NCBI RefSeq assembly: GCF_029867415.1
Contig: NC_081183.1
Location: 144,456,798-144,520,797, forward strand
DNA: 64,000 nucleotides
Reading direction: 5' to 3'
DNA from: Vicia villosa
Lineage: Eukaryota; Streptophyta; Magnoliopsida; Fabales; Fabaceae
In this document: positions 22,640 through 34,284 of the stretch, piece after piece
Numbering within the stretch: position 1 is the stretch's first letter
How the letters are laid out: every line of letters begins with the position of its first letter
The notes under the pieces: model-generated
Databases searched by the model: none
The model's input: the letters and a program-made list of their open reading frames with translations, nothing else
What the model was told of the DNA's origin: nothing
Made by a program: the position numbers and the translations under genes

Positions 22640-23159
22640 TGTTTTTAAGTATCTTGAGTCTGTATTTTGTCATGTTTTTCTAATAAATGAATATTCTTCT
22701 CTTTATTAATTGTTTATTTCTGGGATAGCATGAAAATTTAATGCCTATAATGGTCCTACCTGACTAAACTCATACATTCTCATACAACATCATTTCTTTT
22801 TGATTATGACAAAAAGGGGGAGAAGCAAATAATATACATCTCCTAAAAAGTTTTTTTAGTAACTTGAACATATCAAGTTCTACAAATCAAAGATAAATCT
22901 TCTTTAACTTGAGCTCTAGAAGTTTCTGTCGTTAAAAAGAATGCAGGAATATATTCTTAGAACTTCTGTGAAGATACGCATATACATAGCCACATCCATC
23001 AATCTTCTGAAGAATCAAGTCAAGAAGAAAATTATTCAGGGAAGTTATCCATCATATTTCTCTTCAAATATTTATCTCAGGGGGAGATTATACATCTCAG
23101 GGGGACATCAATTTTCTTATACAATTTTTTTTAACAGAACGTAAATGTTTTGTCATCAT
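22640..23159 (+). other. Element A 3' untranslated region
   Basis: A non-coding AT-rich stretch between the third ORF and the polypurine tract. It contains GACAAAAAGGGGGAGAAG near 22808 and CTCAGGGGGAGATTATACAT near 23077, both resembling extra polypurine tracts. Element B has similar segments at 10640-10690. Confidence 0.5.
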
Positions 23160-23160
23160 C

Positions 23161-23174
23161 AAAAGGGGGGAGAT
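23161..23174 (+). promoter_or_regulatory. Element A polypurine tract
   Basis: AAAAGGGGGGAGAT directly precedes the 3' LTR. Confidence 0.8.
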
Positions 23175-24349
23175 TGTTAGAACATAGTTTAGTTCTAATC
23201 ACATTTCAGTGTTTTGATGATAACAAACAAATAAATTTTATATAAGCAAACATGGTACTCTAATTCTATACTGTTGATTTCAGAAGATGTTCCAGCACAA
23301 TCTCAACTTGGCACTTATGAGAAGCTGGAGAAACGCAACTCAAGCCACAAGGCAACTTCTGATACTGCACCAGAACGCTGCGAATATATCTACAACAGAA
23401 GTTGAAGAACAAGGCTGAACAGAAGATCATAAGGAATGATTCAAATTAATACCGTTGAAAGCAACTTTTGATACTGCACCAAAACACCGTGAACACATCC
23501 ACAACAGAAGTTAAAGAACAAAGGTTGAACAGAAGATCACGAAGATTGATTCAAATTAAAACCGTTAAAGACACAATCATTAGCAAAACGACTGCAACAT
23601 TCCAAAAGCGAAATTCCCAAGATTGATTGAAGAAGCTATCCACATGCAAATCCTTGGAGAAAACAAAAGCAAAGATAACACGCAAACCATTTAATGTTGC
23701 ATACAAGATTTGAAGATAACGATAAAAAATTCTAAAGCTATATATACTCATGATCGTTTGAAGAAAATAACAAGACAACGAGTGAAAAAGAAGAAAACAA
23801 GAAAGAACACACAAGAATACTGCAACTCTGAAATATCATCAAGTGTGAAAAAAAACTCTCTGAATCAACAACTCTCATATCCATATTCTGAGTTCATTAT
23901 TTTGTACTTAATCTTAGTAAAATATCACAGTTGTGATTACAGCTTTCTAGAAGCAACACTATACACTATCATCAGAAGTTACGTGGTAATTGAATCCTTG
24001 AGAGACTAGTTGGGTCAGGAGTCTCAAGAATTATAGGACTAGTTGAGTCTTAGAAGTTGGTTAGTCTCAAACAGTTGGTTTGTGCAGGGTTGTTAGTCAC
24101 CAGCAGTTTGGCTAGTGCATTGTATTGTGAGTCACAGCAGTTGGCCGTGCAAGTGTAATCAGGTTCTAATTATAGTGGATTAAGTCCTCGTTGAGAGAGG
24201 TAAATCACCTTTTTGAGGGTGGAGTGGGGGTAGCCTTATTGAGAAGGTGAACCAGGATAAAAATAATTGTGTTCTGTCTATCTTTCCTTCATCAAGTTTT
24301 AAAGAACTACTTATTCAACCCCCCCTTCTAAGTGTTTTCTCAACCTTCA
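23175..24349 (+). repeat. Element A 3' LTR
   Basis: 1175 bp, colinear with 5883-7060, with scattered substitutions of a few percent by eye. It ends ACCTTCA at 24349, followed by the ATTAT duplication and the resumed gag of element C. Confidence 0.88.
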
Positions 24350-24354
24350 ATTAT

Positions 24355-24959
24355 TTGTATGGATCTTCTTCCCATTAGCCCCCTTCTAGTTACCAACGTT
24401 GAGTTTGATGAAGTACTTTCATCACTTTTCATCCTCCTTTCTTCCGAAATAATTTTAGTTGCAACTTCTTCAAAACTCGACTTTTCTTTCCCATACATCA
24501 AAACAGGTTTGAGATGAGTATAAGAAGGTGGAAGGGACAAAATAAGCCTTAACGTTTTATCTTCATCATCAATCTCAACTTTAATAGATTCAAGCTCAGA
24601 AACAATATTATTCAAAGTAGTAAGATGATCAGAGATTTTTGTACCCCCATCCATGTGCAAAGTGTGGAATTGCTCCTTTAGCAACAAACGATTTGAGATG
24701 TCCTTTGCCTGATATAACCCTTCAAGCTTTTCCCAGAGTTCCTTGGCTGATGACAGATTCTTCACAAACGAATTGCACTTGCAGCTCTCAAATCTAGTTC
24801 CTCACACCTGTCAGCCTCCATGTTGGAAGTGTTTCCTTTTAGCACCTTGTGTAATCCTGATTGTATCATCATATCCTTGACTTGTACTTTCCACAGGTCA
24901 AAGTTGATTCTTCCATCAAACTTCTCTATGTCAAACTTCATAGCACTTGAGTAAGACAT
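24355..24959 (-). pseudogene. Element C gag, 5' part
   Basis: A copia Gag (UBN2 type) fragment reading leftwards. The N-terminus SSAMKFDIEKFDGRINFDLW sits on a well-placed ATG at 24959, followed by LWKVQVKDMMIQSGL and ELDLRAASAIRL. A frame change near 24765 with loss of about 15 codons leads into LSSAKELWEKLEGLYQAKD, then TLRLILSLPPSYTHLKPVL. It runs into element A at 24354; the zinc knuckle that should follow is at 5820-5877. Element A therefore split one gene into pieces 18.5 kb apart. Confidence 0.82.
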
Positions 24960-25201
24960 AGTAGTTGCGCACAGACTGCAAACCGTGTATCAGGTAGGTT
25001 CCTAGGAAAGAGAGGTGGGTCACAACGGACACGCTTAAATACCAAGTCTTTCCTCATCCAGAACCTCCCTAAACAACACTTTCATAGTACCACCCCTTCT
25101 TCAGCACCTTCACAATATCACAATTCTTTTCTTATGTGGAAGATCAGACAATGCTGCAACCACAAAGAATACTAAGAATTGTGATATCTCATCGAGCCGA
25201 A

Positions 25202-25213
25202 GCTCTTATACCA
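25202..25213 (-). promoter_or_regulatory. Element C primer-binding site
   Basis: On the minus strand TGGTATAAGAGC abuts the LTR. It is one change from TGGTATCAGAGC, the canonical tRNA-Met site. Confidence 0.75.
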
Positions 25214-25214
25214 C

Positions 25215-25938
25215 TGTTGGGAAATAATACAGCTGAAGAAAAAAAAAAAATAGAACACAACCAATAACACAAGAATATAACGTGGAAACTCCAAAACTGT
25301 AGAAAAACCACGACCGCTGTCTAAATAGACAACAAGAGAATTATTACTATGTAAAATTTTTACAACACATAGACTTCTCTACTCTCACTCCAATCCCCTA
25401 TTACACCCACACTCTTACAAAGCAAATATTTAACTAAATCTCACAACACTATAATACAAGAGCATAAGAGAACAAAGAAAATCAAATATAAGCTTAAAGT
25501 GCTTTTTGACTAGTGTATCTCACAACAAAGAACTTAGGTCCAATATATAGTCTTGGTCTCCCCCTTGCTTCACCACACTAAGTAATGTGGAACTTCTCAA
25601 ATAGCTACTTTTTATTTTATTTTTTATTTTTTTGATAGAAAACAATCTCATTCATTAGATGAAAAAGAGAGAGTACAAACATAAAGAAATAAAATGTGTT
25701 AGGGCATTTCCCATCAACACATTGACAACATCACTAATAATTAAGACTAACAAGCTATGGACATTACAAAGCTTTGAGAGAATAGAAACCAAAAGGAAGG
25801 TACCAAACCAAAACTTTAATCCAATCAACCAAGCAAAGTTCTTCCACATGAGACATGTGAGTTTTGGAATAGCTACTTTTTAACTTCCTTATTTATTTAA
25901 GAATTTAGGTAACATTAAACATACAATCAACCCCAACA
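25215..25938 (-). repeat. Element C right (5') LTR, with insertion
   Basis: It begins TGTTGGGAAATAATACAGC and ends ACAATCAACCCCAACA. It is 724 bp long because of an insertion of about 270 bp at 25615-25882; the rest aligns with the 460-bp left LTR. Confidence 0.82.
25600..25882 (-). mobile_element. LINE/SINE-like retroposon insertion in an LTR
   Basis: AATAGCTACTTTTTA occurs at 25600-25614 and 25868-25882, a perfect 15-bp target-site duplication. The left LTR of the same element has the sequence once (5329-5343), which proves the empty site. The insert begins with a T-rich tract on the plus strand, so the poly(A) end lies to the left and the element reads on the minus strand. Its end CTATCAAAAAAAT resembles plant L1 LINE 3' ends. 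The 253-bp body has no coding domain, so this is a 5'-truncated LINE or a SINE. Confidence 0.8.
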
Positions 25939-26354
25939 TAAATTTGTCCTAATATATCTCTATAATCCTAAATAGATCAATATTTCGTAGAGGATCCTAA
26001 AATTCTTGTGTATACATGCTCAAAATGTTTGTTTTGCTTTTGTCTTAAATTATTATTATAGTTTTAATTTTAATATTTTAATATGTCTTGTATATATTAA
26101 TTATTAAATTAATTATAATAAAATCTTCCTATTTGATTTACTAAGATGGTTTGTAATTAGTGCCTGAAACCATTTATACATTTGTTTATGCATTTTTTTT
26201 TTCTTACAAATTCATGGAAGATTTGATATATATTTACTATAACTATTTCGAGAGATTTAAATCATGAAATAATCTTTATCGATCGTTGCATTTTAAAGGT
26301 AATGTGTTTTTTTTAATGTTTGTTGGCAAGATAGAAAGGAAAAAAAAAACAAAT
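25939..26354. other. AT-rich intergenic, nothing recognised
   Basis: No coding frame or recognisable repeat boundary is visible between element C and the MITE at 26365. Confidence 0.4.
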
Positions 26355-26364
26355 ACGTGGTATT

Positions 26365-27069
26365 AGGGGTGTTCATGGATTGGGTAAACCCAATAAACCC
26401 AGTAAAACTCACCCAAACCGATCTAAAAAAGTGGGTTGGGTCGGGTTATTGGGTGAATACGGTTTTCAAAAATGAAAATCCATTCAAAATAATTGGGTTA
26501 TGGGTAAACCCACACCCAACCCACAAAACCCATGGGTTATTGAGTGACTATATTTTTTTTATCTTTTTTGTAATTTGACAAGTGATGACTTTGATGTTTT
26601 TAATTTTGCTTGCTTCAATTTCAACTTTTTGAACATCTTTTATTTAGTAAGTAATGATTTTAACTTATTTAGGATGCCACATTTTAATGATTCTGATGCT
26701 AATTCTAACAAGTTGCAAGTATTTTATGCAATTCTAGGTTTTACTGTAATGTAACTTTAGTTTTTACAAATATATGTTTATGATAAATTTCATTATACAT
26801 TTTGACATTTGATGTTTAAAAAAATAGCAGTAATATGTTAAACTATTTATTAAGAAAAAATGTAACATATCATTAATAATTATATACGGAAAAATAATAT
26901 TGGGTAACCCATTACCCAACCCAATCCAACCCACAAATTTGTGGTTTTATCCAAACCAACCCAATAATATTATGGGTGGTTATTTTTCCTCACCCAAACC
27001 AGTGTACCATGTACGGGTTGGGTTATGATTTTGGCTAAATTCAACCCAAACCGATCCATGAACACCCCT
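26365..27069. mobile_element. Mutator-type MITE with 10-bp duplication
   Basis: It starts AGGGGTGTTCATGGAT and ends with the reverse complement ATCCATGAACACCCCT; inverted similarity continues through GGTTGGGT-rich arms. The flanking ACGTGGTATT at 26355-26364 and 27070-27079 is a perfect 10-bp target-site duplication, a length typical of Mutator-like elements. The 705-bp interior is AT-rich and non-coding. A 73-residue frame at 26357-26578 merely reads through the arm. Confidence 0.85.
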
Positions 27070-27339
27070 ACGTGGTATTATTTTCTCTGTGTTAATTTTA
27101 ACTTTCTTATTGTTGGTCGTAAATTCAAGAAACAATTATTGCCGTTATTTATTATATTGTTTCATTTGTCCATAATTAAAAGTTATCTCGGTGGCATGTC
27201 TTGATTTAGTTCTTTTAAATAAAAAAATTATTAATAGTAAATTATGATAAATTCTTTTATGCCTTGATTAGAGGGCTAAAAGTCCCAAAGAATAAGTTAC
27301 AAGCAAATAATTCTAGAAGTGCTAACACAATTCTCATAT

Positions 27340-27715
27340 GCTTTGAGAATATGGAAATCTGAGAACATAGAAATCTGCAGGACATTCAACCAACAAACTA
27401 TATTGTTTCTTCAAGGAGAAACATAACGCGTCAGCCAATTGATTTGCTTCTCTATACACATAAGTGATTTCCACCTCTCAATCCAACTCCCACAAAATCT
27501 TAGACACGACATTATATAATTGAAAATATTTCGTACTTGCACCAGAACAAATGAACTTTGAAATAAAACAAGGTGCTTCCAGAGATACATCTCCGAAAGC
27601 AGAGGACATTTTTGACAACGCGCATGGTGGTTAAGAAGGCCAAGAAATAGATTAAGAGTTTCTCGAAATTAAAGCAACACTTATATGATATGAAATAAAT
27701 TAGTCTCCAACGCAC
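27340..27715 (-). pseudogene. Retroelement RNase H-like fragment
   Basis: On the minus strand near 27480-27420 the reading EVEITYVYREANQLADAL matches the C-terminal block of the plant RNase H-like domain (RVT_3) found in LINE-derived proteins. The upstream part is out of frame and decayed. No other LINE domain is seen nearby, so it is an isolated remnant. Confidence 0.5.
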
Positions 27716-27719
27716 TGTC

Positions 27720-28340
27720 TCAAATAAAAAAATATTTAAAAAATAAATAAATTTTGACTTGATTTAGACTATGAATCTTCTCTTTCTCTTCTTTTCTCTC
27801 CTTCACCAAAAATAAGTGTAATAAAATTAACAAAAATTAATAAAAAGAAGAAGAGAACATATTAAAGAGAGATAAAGATAATAGTGTGATTGTGAAAGAG
27901 ATAGTTGGAGAGAAGAAATTAAAGGAGATGATTCAAATTCCAAACTATTAATTCCCATCTCTTGGGAATATAATTCATTTTGAAATTCCATTTTCATATA
28001 ACTCCACACCTGATTTACCACATGTTGTTTTAGTGGGCTGTGTGTTTTTATTTTCTGGATTGGTTAGCAAAAGAGTGTTAAGATTAGGTAGTACTATGTA
28101 ATATTAAATTTATAACTAAACGTACAGAGGTTTTGGTCGATAATAAGTGCATGTTTCTGAATCATTAGTAGATAAGCCAAGTGGTGGTTTAATGTGCAAG
28201 TTTTGGAAGCAATTGAGTGTGACCCTTAAACTTAATTTGTATCAAAAGAACGTGCATTGCCCCTATTGTTCAAATTCACTTTGGGAGCTCCAAATGAGAC
28301 ACATCATGCAAATATATCTCTTTTTGGAATAAATGTAGCC
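27720..28340. other. Intergenic, nothing recognised
   Basis: Purine-rich and AT-rich sequence without coding signatures. Confidence 0.4.
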
Positions 28341-28353
28341 TCTAAGAAAATGA

Positions 28354-28470
28354 TTGGAAGAAAGAGATGCTATTTAGACACACAAATTGACATCATACAC
28401 CAATACTAAGAATGATAGAAAGAAAGAGATGCTATTTAGACACACAAATTGACATCATACACCAATAAGT
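28354..28470. repeat. 66-bp tandem duplication
   Basis: The block GAAAGAGATGCTATTTAGAC through CATACACCAATA occurs twice in direct orientation with a 66-bp period, essentially without substitutions. This is a recent local duplication. Confidence 0.85.
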
Positions 28471-28720
28471 ACGGTTTGTATTTATTCCAGCGTGGAAGAG
28501 AATATTAATGGTGTACTTATAAAAGCCACCATATAAATTTAGTATGTTGGTGTAAGTTTTTGGTAGATAGGGTCACAGTGTATTTGTATGTTAACACTTT
28601 GACGTTTAAGTTATTGAGATCAAAGAGATGTGATTTGCAAGAGTATCTTGCAAGAGTGAATGCAATGTATTAACTATGACTTATGATTGAAAGTAGGGTG
28701 AAGGAAATAATTAGGAAGAT

Positions 28721-29053
28721 ATGAGTATGGATGATATTGAACAAGAACAAGATATTACTTTGACGCAAGCTAATGAAAATCAAGGATGGAGACCATGGCC
28801 ACAACCAAGTAATGAACACTGGGAGTATGAGTGTGGGTACCAAGATTATGGCTCAGGCTCACAAGGTAATGATTATGTTGTATTAGATATGCTTCAAAGT
28901 ATTCAGATCAAAAAGGATGAGCGGTATGAGGAGCAAATGGTTTGGCGCAAAAACTTTCAAGAAACTCAAGACGAACAGTATAGAAACATGCTGGAACATT
29001 TATCTTCTCAAGATGCTAACTTTGAGATCTTTGGATCCAGTACTACTGCATAA
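28721..29053 (+). CDS. Uncharacterised ORF, likely retroelement third-ORF end
   Basis: An open frame of 110 residues, rich in Gln, Glu, Trp and Asp (MSMDDIEQEQDITLTQANEN at the start, then MLQSIQIKKDERYEEQMVW). The second half is predicted to be helical and coiled-coil-like. I do not recognise a named domain. A candidate polypurine tract and an LTR-like region follow 570 bases later (29618-29640), the same order as third ORF, polypurine tract and LTR in elements A and B. It is therefore more likely the C-terminus of an accessory ORF of another copia element than a host gene. Downstream frames to about 29240 continue similar sequence with stops. Confidence 0.4.
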   Translation: MSMDDIEQEQDITLTQANENQGWRPWPQPSNEHWEYECGYQDYGSGSQGNDYVVLDMLQSIQIKKDERYEEQMVWRKNFQETQDEQYRNMLEHLSSQDANFEIFGSSTTA

Positions 29054-30074
29054 CTTTTGGCTACACAGAATAACATTTGTGACAACAATGCTGCCATTCA
29101 GACCAAGATTAATATCATGATGCTTTGGGTATTCAGAATCATGAGGAAATCATGCAGTTCTATCAGGACATGTGTGATTCAATGGGTTGTGGTGGAAGAC
29201 CATTTCAAGGAAACTATAGGGGTCATTTGAGCTTGATGTCTCTTTTCATTATGAGTTATTTTCCGTTTGGAGTTCATGCATATTTAAATGTCTTGCCTTG
29301 ATCTTGAATCTTGCATATCATATTTTGTTTTGTTTCAATTATGTTTTATGTATTAAGAACAGTGCCACTTCTTTGAAGTGCTATGGTTTTGTTTATCTGG
29401 CCTATTATGACAATTAATATAAATGAGTGTCTTATTACCATATAGTTTGCTTTTGTCCAGCCTTTCTCTATTTATTAACTTTGCGTAATGCCGCGTGTAT
29501 GGAAACATGTGTGTTTGCACTCTTACTTTTGCAAAACACCTATGTGTGATATAATCATATATTCAAGGAGCCTTCATGAAGACACGGAAAGCATCAGCAA
29601 AAGACTTGAGTTTTGCCATCATCAAAATAGGGGATGATGTGAATGCGTTTGCCAATTAGATGATATTTTGCATGATGTCAAAACTAGGATCAATTTAGTT
29701 TTTCTGTATATTGAACGGTGTCTCTGAGTATAAGGGTGCACCCTTTTATGTATTGATGCATTAAAGTTATGTCGACACATATGTGTTTCGTGTCGACACG
29801 TGTACCAATGTATTGAAGCATGTTGCTTATGGAATCATGTGTCGGCTCATACAACATTTTAGGTCGACACATATTGTAGAAATTTTTTTATGTGTTGACA
29901 CATACAACCTTTAGGTCGACACATGTATTATAGTTGTAACGCATGTAGCATTCTGTAACTTCGTGTCGGCTCGTAACCTGTTATATGTCAACACGTGCAT
30001 CAATGTCCACCATCATGGGTTGAAACACAACTTGCCTATGTCGACACACACTGAAGCAAATTCTAAAAAATAAC

Positions 30075-30180
<106 letters not shown>

Positions 30181-30451
30181 CATACATGCATCATTTCAAA
30201 CTTGATGAAACTATAAACATTTACTTAATTGCTCTTTATCTCCAGCCTCTCATATATGCATACACACAAACAACGTACACATAATCATTCATTATTTGGA
30301 TGCCATCTAGACTTGGTTGATAACACTCAATTTAGGTTTGTTTAAACCTAAGGTTGGATTGAGAATTAAGGGGGTTTCATCGGAAAAACTGTGAGGGTTT
30401 TTACTCCAAGGTCAAAGTGAATATTTAGGGGTTTTCGACAAGATTTATGCC

Positions 30452-30650
30452 GTTGGATTCGATCGAGTGAAGAGCTTTGAAGAACTGAGGTATCTTGCAA
30501 AGGAGTAGCATGAGGCAGTGAATCAATTGGTAATCTTGGAATAACAACAAGTTGCAATTTGTATTCAACCGAGTGAAAGCTTTGAAGAACTGCGATATCT
30601 TGTAAACGATTAGCGTGAGACGGTGAATCGATTGGTGTATGCTGGGTGAC
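30452..30650. repeat. Diverged tandem duplication, about 105 bp
   Basis: Two adjacent copies share GAGTGAA, GCTTTGAAGAACTG, ATATCTTG and GTGAATC with scattered changes. They lie inside the decayed LTR. Confidence 0.6.
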
Positions 30651-31084
30651 TTGATCAAACTCAGATCAAGGGAAGAGGAGTGTAAGAATCAACATCAAAC
30701 ATAGGTTTTGTAGGTTGGAGTGTTTGACATCTCTTGTAAAAATATTCATAGTAAGATTGATATCTCAATTCCAAATTGGAATTGAGGGAAGACGTAGCCG
30801 TAGCAAGGACGATCGGTGAATTGCCTAAACAAACTCCTCGTGTCCTCTCTCTCTCTATCTATTTATTTATCTTGAACTTAAATTTACATTATCAAATTGT
30901 TTAAACTCATTGATTGAGCGATTGATTCATAGAAAATTTTTGGAGGTTCATCTCGAATATAAGTGGAAATACTCAAGCCTTCTCATATCTTCTTTGACTA
31001 AAGAAGGAAGGTTTTGAATGAGGATAAGCACAACATAAGGCATTCGACAAAATCAAGTATTATCTTGTTCGTCCTCCAATTTTG

Positions 31085-33290
31085 TCACCGCTTTGTAGAA
31101 GTAGAAGTATGAGGTTATACATTTCTGCGTCAGATGTAACTATAGGGAGCATGCTTGCTTAAGAGGATGAAAATGGCATCGAAAGAGCCATTTATTATCT
31201 TAGTCGAGTTCTTAATGATGCAGAAACTAGATATAGTATGATTGAAAATTTATGTCTGTGTCCGTATTTCTCATGTACCAGATTTAAGCATTACATAAAG
31301 CATGTTGACGTGTATGTTTCGTCTCATTTTGATATAATAAAACACATGCTTTCAAAGCCAATTTTGCATATTCGAATTGGGAAATGGGAACTGGCTTTAA
31401 CTAAATACTCTTTGACCTACTTGTCTTTAAAAGCAATGAAAGGGCAAGTGGTCGCGGACTTTATCGTTGACCATGCTTTGGTCGAAATAATCCAAAACTT
31501 TGTAGAACCTGAACCTTGGAAATTATATTTCGATGGTTCTAGTCATAGATAATGGAATAGGGTAGGAGTTCTAATTATTTCTCCTAACAAAATTCGAAAA
31601 AACATTCAAATACAGGATAAAAGGTCCTTTCTCAAACAATGACGCTGAATATGAAGCCTTGATAATTGGCATTAAAATCTTGTTGGATTTAGGGGAAACT
31701 AGAGTCAAATTAAGTGGTGACTCTGAACAGGTTTTCAAACAGATAACTAGGGAATACAAATGCATCAAAGAAAATTTGATTATGTACTTCGTGATAGCGA
31801 ATAGATTGCAACAAAAATTCAAGTACGTAAACATTAGGCATATCCCTCGACTTAAGAATCAAAAGGCTAATGATTTGTCCCAAATTTCTTCTAGATATAA
31901 AGTGTAAAAAGAAAAGTTAAAATATTTAATTGAAGTTCGAGGAAAAGTAATGGCAACCATGTTATTCCCATCAGATTTAGAGATGATAAAGCTAAGTTAT
32001 GCAGACGAAGAAAATTTTGAAATATTGGTCGTTGAAAACTTGACATATGCATATTGGAGAAATCCAATAGTGGGTTATTTGGAGAACCCAACAACATTCG
32101 CAGAGCAAAAAAATCAATTATCATGCTTTGAGTTATACTTTCATGGGAAACGAATTGTTCAAAAAGACACCTGAAGGAATTTTGCTCAAATTCCTAAGCA
32201 AGGGTAAAAACTATTTAGCTCTGGCGAATGTCCATGGAGGGCTTGTAGAGCTCATCAAGTTGGTCACAAATGAAATGGTTTTTGTTTCAACAAGGAATGT
32301 ATTGGCCTATAATATTGAAGGGTTGCATCGAGTTGGCTAAAGGTTGTCAAAAGTGCCAAATACATGCAGACATTCAACATGTTCCTGCGAGAGAATTACA
32401 CTCCATAGTGAAAACTTGGCCCTTCCGAGGTTGGGCATTAGATTTGGTTGGGGAAATTCGACCAACTTCATCTAAAGGTCAAAGATACATCTTAATAGGT
32501 ATTGATTATTACACTAAATAGATCGAAGTCATACATTTGGTAAAAGTTGACCAAGAAGCGGTTATTGAGTTTATGCAAAGGCATATAATATACAAATTTG
32601 AAATCCCTGAGACTATTACAACTGATCAAAGATCAGTGTTTGCAGGTTGAAAATGCAAGAATTTTCTAAGGAAATAGGGATTCAGTTATTGACATTGACG
32701 CCTTATTATGCCCAAGCAAATGGTCAAGTAGAGGCAGCAAATAAAATAGTGCTTGGATTGATAAAGAAGCATGTGGAAAAGAAGCCAAATAATTGGCGTA
32801 AGATCTTAAATTAAATTCTTTGGACTTGTCGAACGTCTTCTAAGGAAGCCATAAATGCTATGCCCTTTCGATTGACGTATGTGCATGTTGGAGTTTTACC
32901 AGCTCGATTTTGTCTTCAATCAACTAGAGTTCATAGGCAATACTAAGTTCCATCTGTGATGTATTGGAATATGATGATTGGCGAACTAGTCGATTTAGAT
33001 GAAGAAAGACTAAATGCCTTGGAATTGATGAGAAGGCAAAAGAAGAGAGTAGAGAAAGCGTATAATAAAAAGGTCAAAATTAAAACTTTTTCGACTGAGG
33101 ATTTGGTATGGAAAGTAATCCTACCTATGGATCAAATAGATAGAACATCGAGTAAATGGTTTCCCAACTGGGAAGGGCCATTTCAAATTGTCCAAATCTT
33201 TTCAAATAATGCTTATGAAATCGAATAGTTACCAGAAGATCGAAGACTTTTGAGAGTAAATGGAAAATATTTGAAAAATATATAAACCTA
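31085..33290 (+). pseudogene. Tat/Ogre-like Ty3-gypsy pol remnant
   Basis: The order of domains is that of the Tat lineage. First comes the RT-linked RNase H ([33 protein letters not shown], then VVADFIVDH). A second, archaeal-type RNase H follows (WKLYFDGSS near 31520; AEYEALIIGIKILLDLG and the IRHIPRLKNQKAND block to 31880). Integrase comes next: the zinc-finger end GCQKCQIHAD near 32345, WPFRGWALDLVG near 32425, and ITTDQRSVFA near 32620. The C-terminal segment ends near 33290 (WEGPFQIVQIF). Many stops and frameshifts occur. Reverse transcriptase proper and everything upstream are missing. The two RNase H domains in a row are the diagnostic mark of this lineage. Confidence 0.8.
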
Positions 33291-33429
33291 TACTTCAAGA
33301 AGTTAAAATATCAACAGAATAAATGCATGTGCAAAATTAAAAGCCAAAATGGTAAAATAAAATGCCAAAATGGTTGAGTCATTCATTACAACATTGTTTA
33401 TAAATTAGAGGCCACAAAATTAAAGATGT

Positions 33430-34159
33430 TACAACACTTATTTTAAGTGCAAAATTTGGTCGGGAGAGAAGCCTTCATTCGTTTGTACTTCGTAGTAGAC
33501 ACCAACAGGCCATGCTCAATCACATATTTGTTAAGAGTGAGGGTGTCGATTTTGGTCCCCAATTTCTAGACCCTTTAGACATGGTAGACACCCACCTTGA
33601 TATCTTCATCAAGCTAATTTCAATCAAATTGACGAATCTCTTCTTGACGAGCTTTAGATTTTTGAATGTTGGCTTGTAGCTCTTTGATTTGATTCTCCCA
33701 AGCAGAAATGTTGGCGACCCAGGTATCGAATTCTTCTTAATTTTGTAAAAAAGACTTTTCAAAGTTTTCAACCTTGAGGGTATATTTAATAACTGCATCT
33801 CATTCAACTACTTGGGTTTCCAAATTATCAATCTTGTTCGAAGCCTCTTGCTTACGGAGAAGATCTATAGCGACCTGCTTAACAAGAAACCCAAGCTCCA
33901 CAATAACATCAGCAACCTCTGGCGAGTGAGTTTTTCACCATCATCGTTAGGGCCAAGCAAAAAGCCCATATACGCATGAGTCTCACCAACGAGATTAGTA
34001 CCTGGGATTAGTAAATTTTGAGTTTCTCTTCAAGAAGAGACGATTCAGGAACATATTCTGGGTCCCCTATCAACAGTGGACTTGCTATTTGAGTTACCGA
34101 TTTTTAAAATCTTCTTTCTGCTGACCAACTTTGTTATTTTTGGTCTTCAAATGCGCCAT
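33430..34159 (-). pseudogene. Antisense ORF of the Tat-type element, broken
   Basis: Downstream of integrase and on the opposite strand a protein reads from ATG at 34159 (MAHLKTKNNKVGQQKEDF) and then hits stops. In-frame and shifted pieces near 33840-33620 read YTLKVENFEKSF, WVANISAWENQIKELQAN and IQKSKARQEEIRQ, a coiled coil. Tat-lineage elements are known for extra, often antisense, ORFs between integrase and the 3' LTR. A TATA box lies upstream of the ATG, so this gene probably once had its own promoter. Confidence 0.55.
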
Positions 34160-34284
34160 TGTTGGAGGTATGAAATATAGAAGGTGAAAGACGTGTTTGA
34201 CTTGGATTTTTGAAAAAAAATCGCGAGAAGAGATGAAGATTGTGGGTTCAGAGATGGAAAAGTTTCAAATGTTGAAGATGGCAA

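Larger units (their letters stand above)
5883..24349 (+). mobile_element. Element A: SIRE/Maximus-like copia, interrupted by B
   Basis: The LTRs at 5883-7060 and 23175-24349 lie in direct orientation. They start TGTTAGAACATAG, end ACCTTCA, and are flanked by a perfect 5-bp duplication (ATTAT at 5878-5882 and 24350-24354). Within are a tRNA-Met PBS, gag, pol in the copia order (protease, integrase, reverse transcriptase, RNase H), a third ORF and a G-rich polypurine tract. The total is 18.5 kb; without nested element B it is about 8.9 kb. Internal stops and frameshifts in every gene, with LTR divergence of a few percent by eye, show a dead element of intermediate age. Confidence 0.92.
4942..25938 (-). 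mobile_element. Element C: outer, old Ty1-copia retrotransposon
   Basis: This is the outermost layer of a three-level nest. The right LTR (25215-25938), a tRNA-Met-type PBS and a gag fragment read leftwards. After the interruption by element A, the reading resumes at 5877 with a gag zinc knuckle, then a short remnant, the polypurine tract and the left LTR (4942-5401). The LTRs differ at roughly 5 percent of sites by eye, so this is the oldest of the three. Integrase, reverse transcriptase and RNase H were not found, so the element had lost most of pol. The five bases outside each LTR do not match (TGAAC versus TAAAT), so no target-site duplication is confirmed. Confidence 0.8.

Noticed and set aside
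4937..25943. Target-site duplication around element C
   Set aside because: The five flanking bases (TGAAC and TAAAT) do not match well enough; the element is old or its flanks were rearranged.
31238..31552. Separate host gene between the copia LTR and the gypsy remnant
   Set aside because: Its translation is the RNase H region of a Tat-type gypsy element.
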